A program made the position numbers and the translations under genes. From positions 1,178,001 to 1,242,000 of the forward strand of contig JMMB01000007.1 of NCBI GenBank assembly GCA_000686145.1: a DNA stretch of 64,000 bases, given 5' to 3'. Of the stretch, positions 51,705 to 59,814 are shown one piece after another. The notes under the pieces were generated by a model. That model made no database searches. It was not told the DNA's origin and worked only from the letters and a program-made list of their open reading frames with translations. The first letter of the stretch is position 1; each line of letters opens with the position of its first letter. The DNA comes from Peptostreptococcaceae bacterium VA2 (lineage in GTDB: Bacteria > Bacillota > Clostridia > Peptostreptococcales > Peptostreptococcaceae).

Positions 51705-52140
51705 ATGGATAAACTAATTTTAGGAGGACATGAATTTAACAGTAGGCTTTTAATAGGTACAGGGAAATATGGTTCTAACAACATACTAGCAAAGGTAATA
51801 AAAGAAAGTAATAGTGAAATAATAACTATGGCTTTAAGAAGAGTTGACTTAGAGAACAAAGAAGAAAGCATATTAACACATATACCAAATTCTATGACAA
51901 TACTACCAAACACATCAGGAGCAACTAGTTATTAAGAAGCAGTAAGAATAGCAAGAATATCACGTAAAATGGATGCGGGAATTTTATAAAAATAGAAGTC
52001 ATATCAGATACTAAATATTTACTACCAGATAATGAAGAAACTATAAAAGCAGGTGCTGCTGCTGTTATGCCACTTGGTTCACATATTGGGTCTAATAGAG
52101 GAATTAAGATGAAAGAGATTATAAAGATCATTAATGTTAC
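51705..52140 (+). pseudogene. thiG: thiG, inactivated by stop, frameshift and deletion
   Basis: The first 76 codons match thiazole synthase ThiG ([26 protein letters not shown]...[14 protein letters not shown]...[10 protein letters not shown]) and end at TAA 51933-51935. Homology resumes in the same frame ([16 protein letters not shown]) and then needs a one-base frameshift near 51985 to reach [20 protein letters not shown]. It then jumps over about 60 missing residues to [27 protein letters not shown]. At least three independent lesions are visible. ThiG makes the thiazole ring of thiamine. thiH and thiE are not present downstream. Confidence 0.85.
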
Positions 52141-52172
52141 CTCAATGCTTAATTTATATTTGAGTAACGATG

Positions 52173-52203
52173 GAAAAGACGCAATATAAGCGTCTTTTTT
52201 TAG
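52173..52203 (+). terminator. Terminator at the end of the thi remnant
   Basis: AAAAGACGC-AATATAA-GCGTCTTTTTTT hairpin. Confidence 0.88.
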
Positions 52204-52339
52204 TATATAGAATTTTATATTTAACGTTATTAAAAAGGTGATTTTAAAGTGTGATATAATTAACTATATAAATAAAAAACTATTCAAATAAATATAAAAC
52301 CGTGAGCCTAGTTATAAATTAAAAAAATGGAGGCTTGTG

Positions 52340-53155
52340 ATGGAAAATATAATAATAGTAAGAGGTGCAGGGGATTTATCAAGTGCAGTGATGCACAAGC
52401 TTAATAAGTGCGGCTTAAAAGTATTAGCACTAGAGGTAGATAAACCTTTAGCTATAAGAAGAAAAGTATCATTTTGTGAAGCTATTTATGAAAAAGAAGC
52501 TATGGTTGAAAATGTATATTGTAAATTATGCAAAAATACTGATGAGATATACGATGTTTTAAAAGAAGGAAAAATTGCATTAGCAGTAGATCCTTTAGGT
52601 AAATACATAGAAAAGTTAAAACCTAAAATAGTTATTGATGGCATTTTAGCGAAAAAAAATATAGGAACAAGTAAAAATATAGCAGATTTAACTATTGCTC
52701 TAGGTCCAGGATTTTGTGCAGGTAAAGATGTAGATGTGGTTATTGAAACTATGCGAGGGCATAATTTAGGCAAAATAATATATAAAGGATACGCACTAGA
52801 AAATACAGGTATTCCAGGTAATATAAATGGAGTGAGCAAAGAAAGAGTTGTTTATTCTAAACATATTGGAGTTATCACAAATTTAGTTCAAATTGGAGAC
52901 ATAGTGAAAAAAAATCAAACCATTGCTTATATAAAGGACGATAGTGGTAAAAGGCATGAGGTAAGAGCAAGTATAGATGGAGTTTTAAGAGGTATTATAA
53001 AAGACAAAACTAATATAATAAATACGCTTAAGATATTGGATATAGATCCAAGAATAGATGAAGTTGAAAACTGTTATACAATATCAGATAAAGCAAGATG
53101 TATAGCAGGTAGTGTATTAGAAGTTGTAATTTCCTATTATAATAACAAAATATAA
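52340..53155 (+). CDS. yqeB: YqeB/EF2563 family selenium-dependent molybdenum hydroxylase maturation protein
   Basis: The 271-residue protein matches YqeB/EF2563. It has IIVRGAGDLSSAVMHKLNKCGLKVLALEVDKPLAIRRKVSFCEAIY, then VDPLGKYIEKLKPKIVIDGILAKKN, LTIALGPGFCAGKDVDVVIETMRGHNLGKIIYKG, and a C-terminal biotinyl-like beta-barrel. It is part of the accessory set for selenium-dependent molybdenum hydroxylases such as xanthine or purine hydroxylase. ATG 52340 follows TGGAGG by six bases and is preferred over GTG 52337. xdhC follows in the same operon. Confidence 0.88.
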   Translation: MENIIIVRGAGDLSSAVMHKLNKCGLKVLALEVDKPLAIRRKVSFCEAIYEKEAMVENVYCKLCKNTDEIYDVLKEGKIALAVDPLGKYIEKLKPKIVIDGILAKKNIGTSKNIADLTIALGPGFCAGKDVDVVIETMRGHNLGKIIYKGYALENTGIPGNINGVSKERVVYSKHIGVITNLVQIGDIVKKNQTIAYIKDDSGKRHEVRASIDGVLRGIIKDKTNIINTLKILDIDPRIDEVENCYTISDKARCIAGSVLEVVISYYNNKI

Positions 53156-53188
53156 ATATTAGGAGTTTATAATATTGGAGGAATTTAT

Positions 53189-53989
53189 ATGTATTATAAA
53201 ATTTTAGATAAAATAAAGGATGAGCTAAAAAAGGGAAATAAAGTAGCATTTGCAACGTTAACAGAAGTAAAAGGCTCTAGTCCTGGAAAAGCAGGTGCAA
53301 TACTTGCGTATTTTAAAGATGAAAGTATAATGGGAACTGTTGGTGGAGGAATACTTGAATATGAAGTTATAACTAAATGCGAAGAATGCTTAGAAGCTGG
53401 TGAAGATAGTTTATTTTCACATTCGCTAGATGAAAGTTCACAAGATATGCCGATGGAGTGTGGGGGATATGTATCAGGTTATATAAAAGTATTTAAACCT
53501 ACTCCAAAATTGTTAATAGTAGGAGGAGGGCACGTAGGGTTTAATATATATAATGTATCTAGAAGTTTAGATTTTCACACTATAGTAATTGATGATAGGC
53601 AAGAATTTGGAAATAAAGAAAGATTTAAACTTGCAGATGAAATTTATTTTGGTAATATATCTAATATATTAAATAAATTGAAGATTGATGGAAATACGTA
53701 TGTAGTAATAGCAACAAGATCATATGAAAAAGACTTAGAAGCTTTAAGAGAAATAATAAAACAGAATCCTACATACATAGGCATGATAGGAAGTGTGAAA
53801 AAGTGGACAACTTTAAAAAGCGAATTGATAAAAGAAGGCACAGAAGAGAATAGGTTAAATAAAGTCTATGCCCCTGTTGGTCTTAATATTTCTTCTAATG
53901 ACGTAAAAGAAATTGCATTTGGAATAGTTGCAGAATTATTGTTAGTTAAAAATAACGGACATTTATCTCACAGAAAAGATAGAAAATAA
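53189..53989 (+). CDS. xdhC: XdhC family molybdenum-hydroxylase maturation factor
   Basis: The 266-residue protein has both XdhC parts. The N-terminal XdhC/CoxI domain contains VAFATLTEVKGSSPGKAGAILAYF, GTVGGGILE and MECGGYVSGYIKVF. The Rossmann domain follows, with LLIVGGGHVGFNIYNVSRSLDFHTIVIDDRQEF, and a closing YIGMIGSVKKW and APVGLNI. XdhC inserts the sulfurated molybdenum cofactor into hydroxylases. It lies 33 bp after yqeB. The hydroxylase structural genes are not in the window. SD TGGAGGA precedes ATG 53189. Confidence 0.92.
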   Translation: MYYKILDKIKDELKKGNKVAFATLTEVKGSSPGKAGAILAYFKDESIMGTVGGGILEYEVITKCEECLEAGEDSLFSHSLDESSQDMPMECGGYVSGYIKVFKPTPKLLIVGGGHVGFNIYNVSRSLDFHTIVIDDRQEFGNKERFKLADEIYFGNISNILNKLKIDGNTYVVIATRSYEKDLEALREIIKQNPTYIGMIGSVKKWTTLKSELIKEGTEENRLNKVYAPVGLNISSNDVKEIAFGIVAELLLVKNNGHLSHRKDRK

Positions 53990-54087
53990 ATTCAAGATAT
54001 GAAGCTACATAATATGCCACTAAAGATCCAAAATAGTATATAATTAGTGTATATAATAAAATAGGCAAGTAAAGAGGGTAGCTAGCT

Positions 54088-55047
54088 ATGGTAGATAAAT
54101 ATGGAAGAAATATAAATTATGTACGTATTTCACTTACGGACAACTGTAATTTAAGATGCATTTATTGTATGCCATCAGATATAGAGTTTGAGAAAAACTA
54201 TATAAACGATGTGCTTACCTTAAATGACTATAAATTTATTATTAAAGGAATGTCAGAACTAGGAATAAACAAAGTGAGATTTACTGGAGGAGAGCCTCTT
54301 TTATATCCAAATTTAGTAGATTTGATAAGATATACTTATGAAGAATGTAGAATAGATGATATTGGAATAACAACTAATGGAATTGGGCTTCATGAAATGG
54401 CGTATGAATTATATCAAAGTGGGCTAAAAAGTGTAAATATAAGTATGGATTCATTAAAAGAATATAAATATAAAAGTATCACAAGAGGTGGAGACTTAAA
54501 GGATGTTTTAAAATCTATCCATAAATGTTTGAGTTTAGGGATTAAAGTGAAAATAAATTGTGTTGTTATAAAAGGTTTTAATGATGATGAATTATTAGAC
54601 TTTATGTTGATGACAAAGTTTTATCCAATAGACGTTAGATTTATAGAGCTTATGCCTTTAGGAGAAGCTAGTAAAGTTTATAAAAAAGGATATTTCAATA
54701 TAGGACAAATGATAGATAGTATAGATGAACTATATAAAGTAAGTTCAAATAAAAAAAGTGCAGCCCAATATTATAAATATGATGGAGCGAAGGGTAGTGT
54801 TGGAGTAATAACGCCTATGAGTTGTTCGTTTTGTAGTGAATGTAATCGAATAAGAGTAACAGCAAATGGGAATATTAAATTATGCCTTCACTCAAAAGAA
54901 GAAATTGATATAAAATATTATCTTAATAAGCCACTAATATTTAGAGAAATAATGAAAGAAATGATATTAGAAAAACCGGAAAAACACTACTTAAATGAAA
55001 ATCAATGTAGCGATACTAATAGAAGAATGTATCAAATAGGAGGCTAA
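54088..55047 (+). CDS. moaA: GTP 3',8-cyclase MoaA
   Basis: The 319-residue radical SAM enzyme has the N-terminal CxxxCxxC cluster site (C20, C24, C27 in TDNCNLRCIYCMP), FTGGEPLLYPN, ITTNGIG and VVIKGFND. The C-terminal second cluster is FCSECNRIRVTANGNIKLCLHS, and the functional C-terminal Gly-Gly tail is present. It starts molybdenum-cofactor synthesis by converting GTP to 3',8-cyclo-GTP. Other moa/mog genes are not in the window. SD GAGGGT precedes ATG 54088. Confidence 0.94.
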   Translation: MVDKYGRNINYVRISLTDNCNLRCIYCMPSDIEFEKNYINDVLTLNDYKFIIKGMSELGINKVRFTGGEPLLYPNLVDLIRYTYEECRIDDIGITTNGIGLHEMAYELYQSGLKSVNISMDSLKEYKYKSITRGGDLKDVLKSIHKCLSLGIKVKINCVVIKGFNDDELLDFMLMTKFYPIDVRFIELMPLGEASKVYKKGYFNIGQMIDSIDELYKVSSNKKSAAQYYKYDGAKGSVGVITPMSCSFCSECNRIRVTANGNIKLCLHSKEEIDIKYYLNKPLIFREIMKEMILEKPEKHYLNENQCSDTNRRMYQIGG

Positions 55048-55054
55048 TATGCCA

Positions 55055-55090
55055 AATAAAAGTATGGAATAATCTCCATGCTTTTATTTA
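55055..55090. terminator. Bidirectional terminator after moaA
   Basis: AAATAAAAGTATGG and CCATGCTTTTATTT form a 14-bp stem (one wobble pair) between convergent genes. A seven-codon ORF with a good AGGAGG (ATG 55049, MPNKSME) lies partly inside it and may be the stub of a lost gene. Confidence 0.82.
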
Positions 55091-55827
55091 TTTAAAAATT
55101 GTTTTATATTATTAATCATATTGTTTTTTATAGAAATACCTAAATTACTAGATTTTAAACCAGTATCAGATAGATGATCATAAACTGGATCTAAAAACTC
55201 AACTTCAATTGGGTATGAATTAATTTTACCAACTAGATGGCATCCTTCATAGATATCCTTAGAATTTTTTATAACAAGAGGAACTATTGGACATTTAGCT
55301 TTATAAGCTATTTTAAGAGCACCACTCCTAAAATCAGATACTAATGAATCAGGGTCTTTTACCCAAGTTAAATCTCCTTCAGGGAATACCGCCATGCTGT
55401 GACCAAATAATATATTTTCAGAAGCCTTAATAATGCTTTTTATACCATCTCTATTATTAGATCTATTGATATAAACGCAATTTATAAGACTAGTCCAATC
55501 TTTTATTAAAGGCATATTTTTCCAAACGGGTTCATCTGCTATTAAACAACCTATAGGTCTATCAACACTAGCCATAAGTATAAAGCTATCTAACATACTA
55601 GAATGATTCATAACAAATAAAACAGGTTCGTTAGGAAGTTTTTCTTTTCCAAGTATAGTTAGTTTTACATCTATAAAATCAAGTGATTTTTTAGCTTGAT
55701 TATGAATGAATTCAAATGTTTCTTTTGAACTAAATTTATCAGGACTCTTTTTAAACTTAATAAGTTTTGGTATAGCTAAAGAAAAACCTAATAATTGATA
55801 GATTATAAATTTTATATAATTTAACAA
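55084..55827 (-). CDS. 1-acyl-sn-glycerol-3-phosphate acyltransferase (PlsC family)
   Basis: The protein of about 247 residues has the acyltransferase motifs MNHSSMLD (HX4D catalytic pair), CVYINRSNN, FPEGDLTWVKD (motif III) and IVPLVIKNS (motif IV), plus an N-terminal hydrophobic helix. It would add a second acyl chain to lysophosphatidate in membrane lipid synthesis. The AAGGAG site abuts an ATG at 55836 with no spacing, whereas TTG 55827 lies nine bases downstream of it. I therefore prefer TTG; the ATG would only add three residues. It is transcribed alone. Confidence 0.85.
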   Translation of the reverse strand: MLNYIKFIIYQLLGFSLAIPKLIKFKKSPDKFSSKETFEFIHNQAKKSLDFIDVKLTILGKEKLPNEPVLFVMNHSSMLDSFILMASVDRPIGCLIADEPVWKNMPLIKDWTSLINCVYINRSNNRDGIKSIIKASENILFGHSMAVFPEGDLTWVKDPDSLVSDFRSGALKIAYKAKCPIVPLVIKNSKDIYEGCHLVGKINSYPIEVEFLDPVYDHLSDTGLKSSNLGISIKNNMINNIKQFLNK

Positions 55828-56043
55828 TGTATTCATCTCCTTAAAATAAGATTATTTATCAAAGAATAATTTTATCATAAAATAATTGTTTTTACAAAAT
55901 AAACTAATATTTAAATCTCAATATTTAGGAATAAAAAAACTTAGCACAAGAATATAAATTACATATAGAGATATATTCTTTTATTGTTTAAAGCATAAAG
56001 AATGTAGAGCAGTTTTTTATTAGATAAAAATGAGGAGGATAAT

Positions 56044-56319
56044 ATGGCAAAACAATTAGAAAGAGGTCATGAAGAAAGACTTTTAAGAATTAGAGTATTA
56101 TCTCATAATGGCGATAAAGTACATATAAAATTACCTATAAACTTCGTGAAAAAATTGGTTCAAAATAATGCATTAGATTTTTTTAATACTGAAAATGATA
56201 TTATAGATAGTAAAAAATTATTAAATATAATAACACATGCATTTGATTATGACTTATCTGGAGAAATAGCTCATCTAGAAAGAAAAAATGGAGATATAAT
56301 AAGAATAATAATTGATTAA
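56044..56319 (+). CDS. SHOCT-like/YvlB-type small domain protein
   Basis: The 91-residue protein has LLRIRVLSHNGDKVHIKLPINFVKKLVQNNALDFF followed by LLNIITHAFDYDLSGEIAHLERKNGDIIRIIID. This layout, a beta-rich KVxIKLPxxxV segment, a helix, and an acidic DLSGEI-xLERxNGDxIRI end, resembles the SHOCT-like domain found in YvlB/LiaX envelope-stress proteins and DUF2089 regulators. It stands alone here, so its role is unknown. SD GAGGAGG precedes ATG 56044; a terminator follows. Confidence 0.68.
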   Translation: MAKQLERGHEERLLRIRVLSHNGDKVHIKLPINFVKKLVQNNALDFFNTENDIIDSKKLLNIITHAFDYDLSGEIAHLERKNGDIIRIIID

Positions 56320-56347
56320 AAATACATAAAATAATTTTAAATTAAAT

Positions 56348-56402
56348 AAAAAGGTAAGTATTTCTTTATAATTAAACTAAATTTGAAATACTTACTTTTT
56401 TA
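56348..56402 (+). terminator. Terminator after SHOCT-like gene
   Basis: AAAGGTAAGTATTTC...GAAATACTTACTTT stem with a long loop and T-run. Confidence 0.85.
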
Positions 56403-56608
56403 TTGTGAAAATTTAGTATATTATTAAAACTTATTATTATATAAATTTCAGTTAATTATGTACTTATTTGCATATTAAAACATAAAAATATTAAAAAATA
56501 TACAAAAAATAGTACTTTTAAGTATATAATATAAGTAAGAATTATTTTGAAAATTTACTAATTAAAATATATATTGTTAAAAATATACATAAAATGGGGA
56601 GATTGGCT

Positions 56609-57787
56609 ATGTTAGAAAGAAGAGTGGCGGTAGCTGTGTGTGCGACAAGTATAGGGTTGGCTATGGCATCAACAATTTCATTTGCAGATGAAAAGCAAGC
56701 AATAGTAACAACAAGTGCACTGAATATAAGAAGTGGACCAAGTACAGAGTATTCAATAATAACAAAGGTATATAATGGCGATAAGCTAGAAGTACTAGAA
56801 AGTTCAAATGGATGGTATAAAATAAAGTTATCAAATGGAAAAATGGGATGGGGAAGCGGAGCGTATATAAGTACTTCATCTAATAGTGGTGGATCATCAA
56901 ATAATGAAACATCAAATCCATCAATTGGATCTAAAGCTACGATAACAACAAGTACACTAAATATAAGAAGTGGACCAAGTACAATTTATGAAGTAACGAC
57001 AAAAGCATATAAAGGTAATAGTGTTCAAATATTAGAAAGTTCAAACGGATGGCATAAAATAAAGTTATCAAATGGAAAAATAGGATGGGGGAGTGGATCA
57101 TATATAAGCACTTCATCTAACAGTGGTGGATCATCAGATAATGAAACATCAACTCCATCAAATGGAACTAAAGCCGTGGTAACAACAAGTACACTAAATA
57201 TAAGAAGCGGACCAAGTACAAGTTATTCAGTAACAACAAAAGCATATAAAGGTGATAGAGTAGAGATATTAGAAAGTTCAAATGGATGGAACAAAGTAAA
57301 GATGTCAAGTGGAAAAATAGGATGGGGAAGCGGAGCATATATAAGTACATCAATTAATGATGGATCTAATAGTGGATCAGGCAATGATACAGAAAATGAA
57401 GAATCAATCCCACAAGATAAGGGACAAGCAATAGTAGACTTAGCTAAAGCTCAGTTAGGAAAGCCATATGTATGGGGTGCAGAAGGTCCAAATAATTTTG
57501 ATTGCTCAGGATTAACTTGTTATGTATACGGTAAAGTTGGAATAAAATTACCTAGAGTTTCAAGAGACCAATACAATGTTGGGTCGAATGTTAATTATTC
57601 AAACTTAAAACAGGGTGATTTATTGTTCTCAAGCACAGATAAAAGTGGGAATATAACTCATGTTGGTATATATATAGGCAATGGAGAAATGATACATTCT
57701 CCAAAACCAGGAGATGTAATCCAAAGAACTAATATAAATAGTTCATATTGGCAAAAGGCACACGTAGGAGCAAAAAGAGTGTTATAA
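56609..57787 (+). CDS. Secreted SH3-NlpC/P60 peptidoglycan hydrolase
   Basis: The 392-residue protein starts with a signal peptide (MLERRVAVAVCATSIGLAMASTISFA, cleaved near residue 27). Three bacterial SH3 domains follow (about 29-90, 108-170 and 188-250), each reading LNIRSGPST...LESSNGW..VK.S.GK.GWGSG.YIS and joined by Ser/Asn/Gly-rich linkers. The NlpC/P60 domain comes last (about 278-392) with catalytic C299 (FDCSGLT), H351 (HVGIYIG) and H363 (MIHSP). It would cut peptide stems of peptidoglycan outside the cell. GGGGAG sets ATG 56609 rather than 56594. The SH3 repeats are nearly identical in DNA, a target for recombination. Confidence 0.93.
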   Translation: MLERRVAVAVCATSIGLAMASTISFADEKQAIVTTSALNIRSGPSTEYSIITKVYNGDKLEVLESSNGWYKIKLSNGKMGWGSGAYISTSSNSGGSSNNETSNPSIGSKATITTSTLNIRSGPSTIYEVTTKAYKGNSVQILESSNGWHKIKLSNGKIGWGSGSYISTSSNSGGSSDNETSTPSNGTKAVVTTSTLNIRSGPSTSYSVTTKAYKGDRVEILESSNGWNKVKMSSGKIGWGSGAYISTSINDGSNSGSGNDTENEESIPQDKGQAIVDLAKAQLGKPYVWGAEGPNNFDCSGLTCYVYGKVGIKLPRVSRDQYNVGSNVNYSNLKQGDLLFSSTDKSGNITHVGIYIGNGEMIHSPKPGDVIQRTNINSSYWQKAHVGAKRVL

Positions 57788-57790
57788 AAT

Positions 57791-57838
57791 AATAAAGAAA
57801 TCCATAGCGAGTAAATTGCTATGGATTTCTTTATTTTA
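57791..57838 (+). terminator. Terminator after NlpC/P60 gene
   Basis: AATAAAGAAATCCATAGC...GCTATGGATTTCTTTATT stem followed by T residues. Confidence 0.88.
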
Positions 57839-57892
57839 ATTCCTTGTAAATTATTCTTTGTGATAATTATTATTATGAATTGCAGATAGTAT

Positions 57893-57921
57893 TTGCGAAT
57901 AGGAAAAAAATAATATATAAT
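57893..57921 (+). promoter_or_regulatory. Promoter of bioY
   Basis: TTGCGA (57893-57898), 17-bp spacer, TATAAT (57916-57921). Confidence 0.7.
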
Positions 57922-57955
57922 AAAGGTAAACCTTTAATTTGTACAAAGGTAAACC
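57922..57955. promoter_or_regulatory. Candidate operator of bioY (repeated AAAGGTAAACC)
   Basis: AAAGGTAAACC occurs at 57922-57932 and 57945-57955. The ACCTTT-N9-AAAGGT arms (57930-57950) also give the region dyad symmetry. It directly follows the -10 box and covers the start site, the usual place for a BirA operator in biotin genes. It does not match the classic BirA palindrome exactly, so the factor is inference. Confidence 0.5.
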
Positions 57956-57981
57956 AAAAAAAGAATGAAGGAGTAAGATAT

Positions 57982-58524
57982 ATGAAATTATCTATTAGAA
58001 ATTTAATAATATGTTCATTGTTTGCAAGCATAACAGCAATATTATCACAAATATCAATACCACTGCCATTTACAACAGTTCCACTTACAATGCAAGTATT
58101 TGCAGTTATGCTGTGTGGAATGTTATTAGGCAGCAAACTTGGATTTATATCTCAAATAATATATTTAGCAATAGGTGCAATAGGTATACCTGTATTTGCA
58201 CAAATGAGTGGAGGACCTGGAGTTATATTTGGACCTACAGGTGGATTTTTATTGTCATTTCCAATAGTTTCTTTTATAGTAGGATACTTTTCAAATAAAG
58301 GAAAATCTGAATTTTTAGTAGTTGTAGGGATGATTGTAGCTCTTTTGATAAGTTATTTAATAGGAACATTTCAATTTTGTTTAATAATGAATGTAAGTTT
58401 TGTTAGTGGACTTATGGCATGTGTATTACCATTTGTAGTTATAGATATAATAAAAATAGGATTAGTTTATGTTGTAGGAATGAATGTTTGTAAAAGAGTT
58501 AATTTAGGAGTTGTAAAATGTTAA
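57982..58524 (+). CDS. bioY: Biotin transporter BioY (ECF S component)
   Basis: The 180-residue protein has six membrane segments and clear BioY motifs: ALFASITAILSQISIPLPFTTVPLTMQVFAVMLCGMLLGSKLGFISQIIYLAIGAIGIPVFAQMSGGPGVIFGPTGGFLLSFP. BioY binds biotin and takes it up alone or with the shared EcfAAT module, which is not in the window. GAAGGAG before ATG 57982 sets the start; a longer in-frame extension from 57880 would include the promoter. The DUF1284 gene overlaps its end by 7 bp. Confidence 0.95.
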   Translation: MKLSIRNLIICSLFASITAILSQISIPLPFTTVPLTMQVFAVMLCGMLLGSKLGFISQIIYLAIGAIGIPVFAQMSGGPGVIFGPTGGFLLSFPIVSFIVGYFSNKGKSEFLVVVGMIVALLISYLIGTFQFCLIMNVSFVSGLMACVLPFVVIDIIKIGLVYVVGMNVCKRVNLGVVKC

Positions 58525-58907
58525 AAATAAGACCACACCATATTTTGTGTATGAAGGCATATATAGGTAAAGGATATAGCCAAAAATTTAACGAAAATAT
58601 GGAAAATATAATAAAAGTATTAAAAGAAAATGTTAATCAACAAGTAGAAGTAGTATTTGGATTAGATGACATATGTAGTAAATGTCCAAATAATATGGGA
58701 AATGGATTATGTAAAAGCCAAGATAAAGTAGAAAGTATAGATTTAAAGGTATCAAAACACTTTGAAATTAAAAAAGGTAAGTATATGTATAAGGACTTGC
58801 AGTATAAAGTTTATTCTAATATTAATGAAGATAAATTTATGGATATATGTAAAAGCTGTGAATGGTATTACATTACCAATTGTAAAGATTTAAATTTTAA
58901 AAAATAA
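58518..58907 (+). CDS. DUF1284 domain protein, Cys-rich
   Basis: The 129-residue protein matches DUF1284. It starts LKIRPHHILCMKAYIGKGYSQKFNENM and carries conserved Cys pairs (DDICSKCPNNMGNGLC and CKSCEWYYITNC) that could hold an iron-sulfur cluster or zinc. The function is unknown. ATG 58518 overlaps the bioY stop, and TTAGGAGTTG within bioY is its ribosome site, so the two genes are translationally coupled. That suggests, without proof, a link to biotin or biotin-dependent enzymes. Confidence 0.86.
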   Translation: MLKIRPHHILCMKAYIGKGYSQKFNENMENIIKVLKENVNQQVEVVFGLDDICSKCPNNMGNGLCKSQDKVESIDLKVSKHFEIKKGKYMYKDLQYKVYSNINEDKFMDICKSCEWYYITNCKDLNFKK

Positions 58908-58932
58908 TAACTTAAGTTAATAAAAATACACT

Positions 58933-58967
58933 AAAATGCCATATTTATAAAATATGGCATTTTTTTA
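58933..58967 (+). terminator. Terminator after bioY-DUF1284
   Basis: AAATGCCATATTT-ATAA-AATATGGCATTTTTTT hairpin. Confidence 0.88.
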
Positions 58968-59033
58968 AACAAAATTCACCAATAGTTAAATAAACTAGTT
59001 TTATAGATATAAGATAAGGATTATAGCATAATT

Positions 59034-59579
59034 TTATAAAACAACTGCAAAAATAACTTTGCTTTCATTATTTGATGTATTTTCCCAACGATGATTAGTA
59101 CCTATTGTAACTTTGACACTATCATCTTTATAAAGTGTAAATTTTTCATCATCAAGATACAAATTAACTTCTCCCTCTAATATATACGCTATTTCATACC
59201 CGTTGTGATGAATAGGCTCGTTACAAGAAGATGTATTCGGTGCTAAATTCATAATTGCAAATTCTAAATTGTCAGTAATTCCAGGAGCTAAAACTTCATA
59301 AATAACATTATCGCTTCCTGGTAATATAACCTTTTTTCTATTGTTACCCCTAACTATTAAATCCTTTTTATTTACTTCTGAAATAAAGAAAGTAAATAAA
59401 GGCACATTTAGAGAAGAAGCTATAGACTTTAGAGAATTAACTGATGGATTAGATAGACCTCTTTCTATTTGACTAAGTAGTGACGGCGTAACATTTGCTA
59501 GCTTTGCTAAGTCTCTAATACTTAAATTTTGCTTTTTTCTAAATTGAGATATTTTTTCACCTATATTTAAATCGTTCAT
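59034..59579 (-). CDS. XRE-family regulator with C-terminal cupin
   Basis: The 181-residue protein has an N-terminal helix-turn-helix (IGEKISQFRKKQNLSIRDLAKLANVTPSLLSQIERGLSNPSVNSLKSIASSLNVPLFTFF). A cupin domain follows (EPIHHNGYEIAYILEGEVNLYLDDEKFTLYKDDSVKVTIGTNHRWENTSN), which probably binds a small ligand. This class controls amino-acid, polyamine or sugar-acid use. It is divergent from the GntP permease gene, its likely target. SD AAAGGAG precedes ATG 59579. Confidence 0.92.
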   Translation of the reverse strand: MNDLNIGEKISQFRKKQNLSIRDLAKLANVTPSLLSQIERGLSNPSVNSLKSIASSLNVPLFTFFISEVNKKDLIVRGNNRKKVILPGSDNVIYEVLAPGITDNLEFAIMNLAPNTSSCNEPIHHNGYEIAYILEGEVNLYLDDEKFTLYKDDSVKVTIGTNHRWENTSNNESKVIFAVVL

Positions 59580-59729
59580 TGAAAATCTCCTTTTTAAACA
59601 AGAATTATATAAAGCTCTAGCGTCTAATTAAATATAATTTTGTATATATACTTTTTTATTATTATACCACAAAGAAATACAATATAAAGATGCATAGTGT
59701 TAAATGTGGTTTAATTAATTAAATAATAA

Positions 59730-59758
59730 TTGACAAAATGGATAAAGGTTAATAAAAT
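59730..59758 (+). promoter_or_regulatory. Promoter of GntP-family permease gene
   Basis: TTGACA (59730-59735), 17-bp spacer, TAAAAT (59753-59758), in the divergent region shared with the XRE-cupin regulator. Confidence 0.68.
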
Positions 59759-59814
59759 TATAGTTAAATACTATTAAATTAATTCATTATAATTTAACGA
59801 TTAGGGGGAGCATT

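Noticed and set aside
56700-57350. Tandem DNA repeats as a mobile or CRISPR-like array
   Set aside because: They are the three SH3-domain repeats of the NlpC/P60 gene, in frame.
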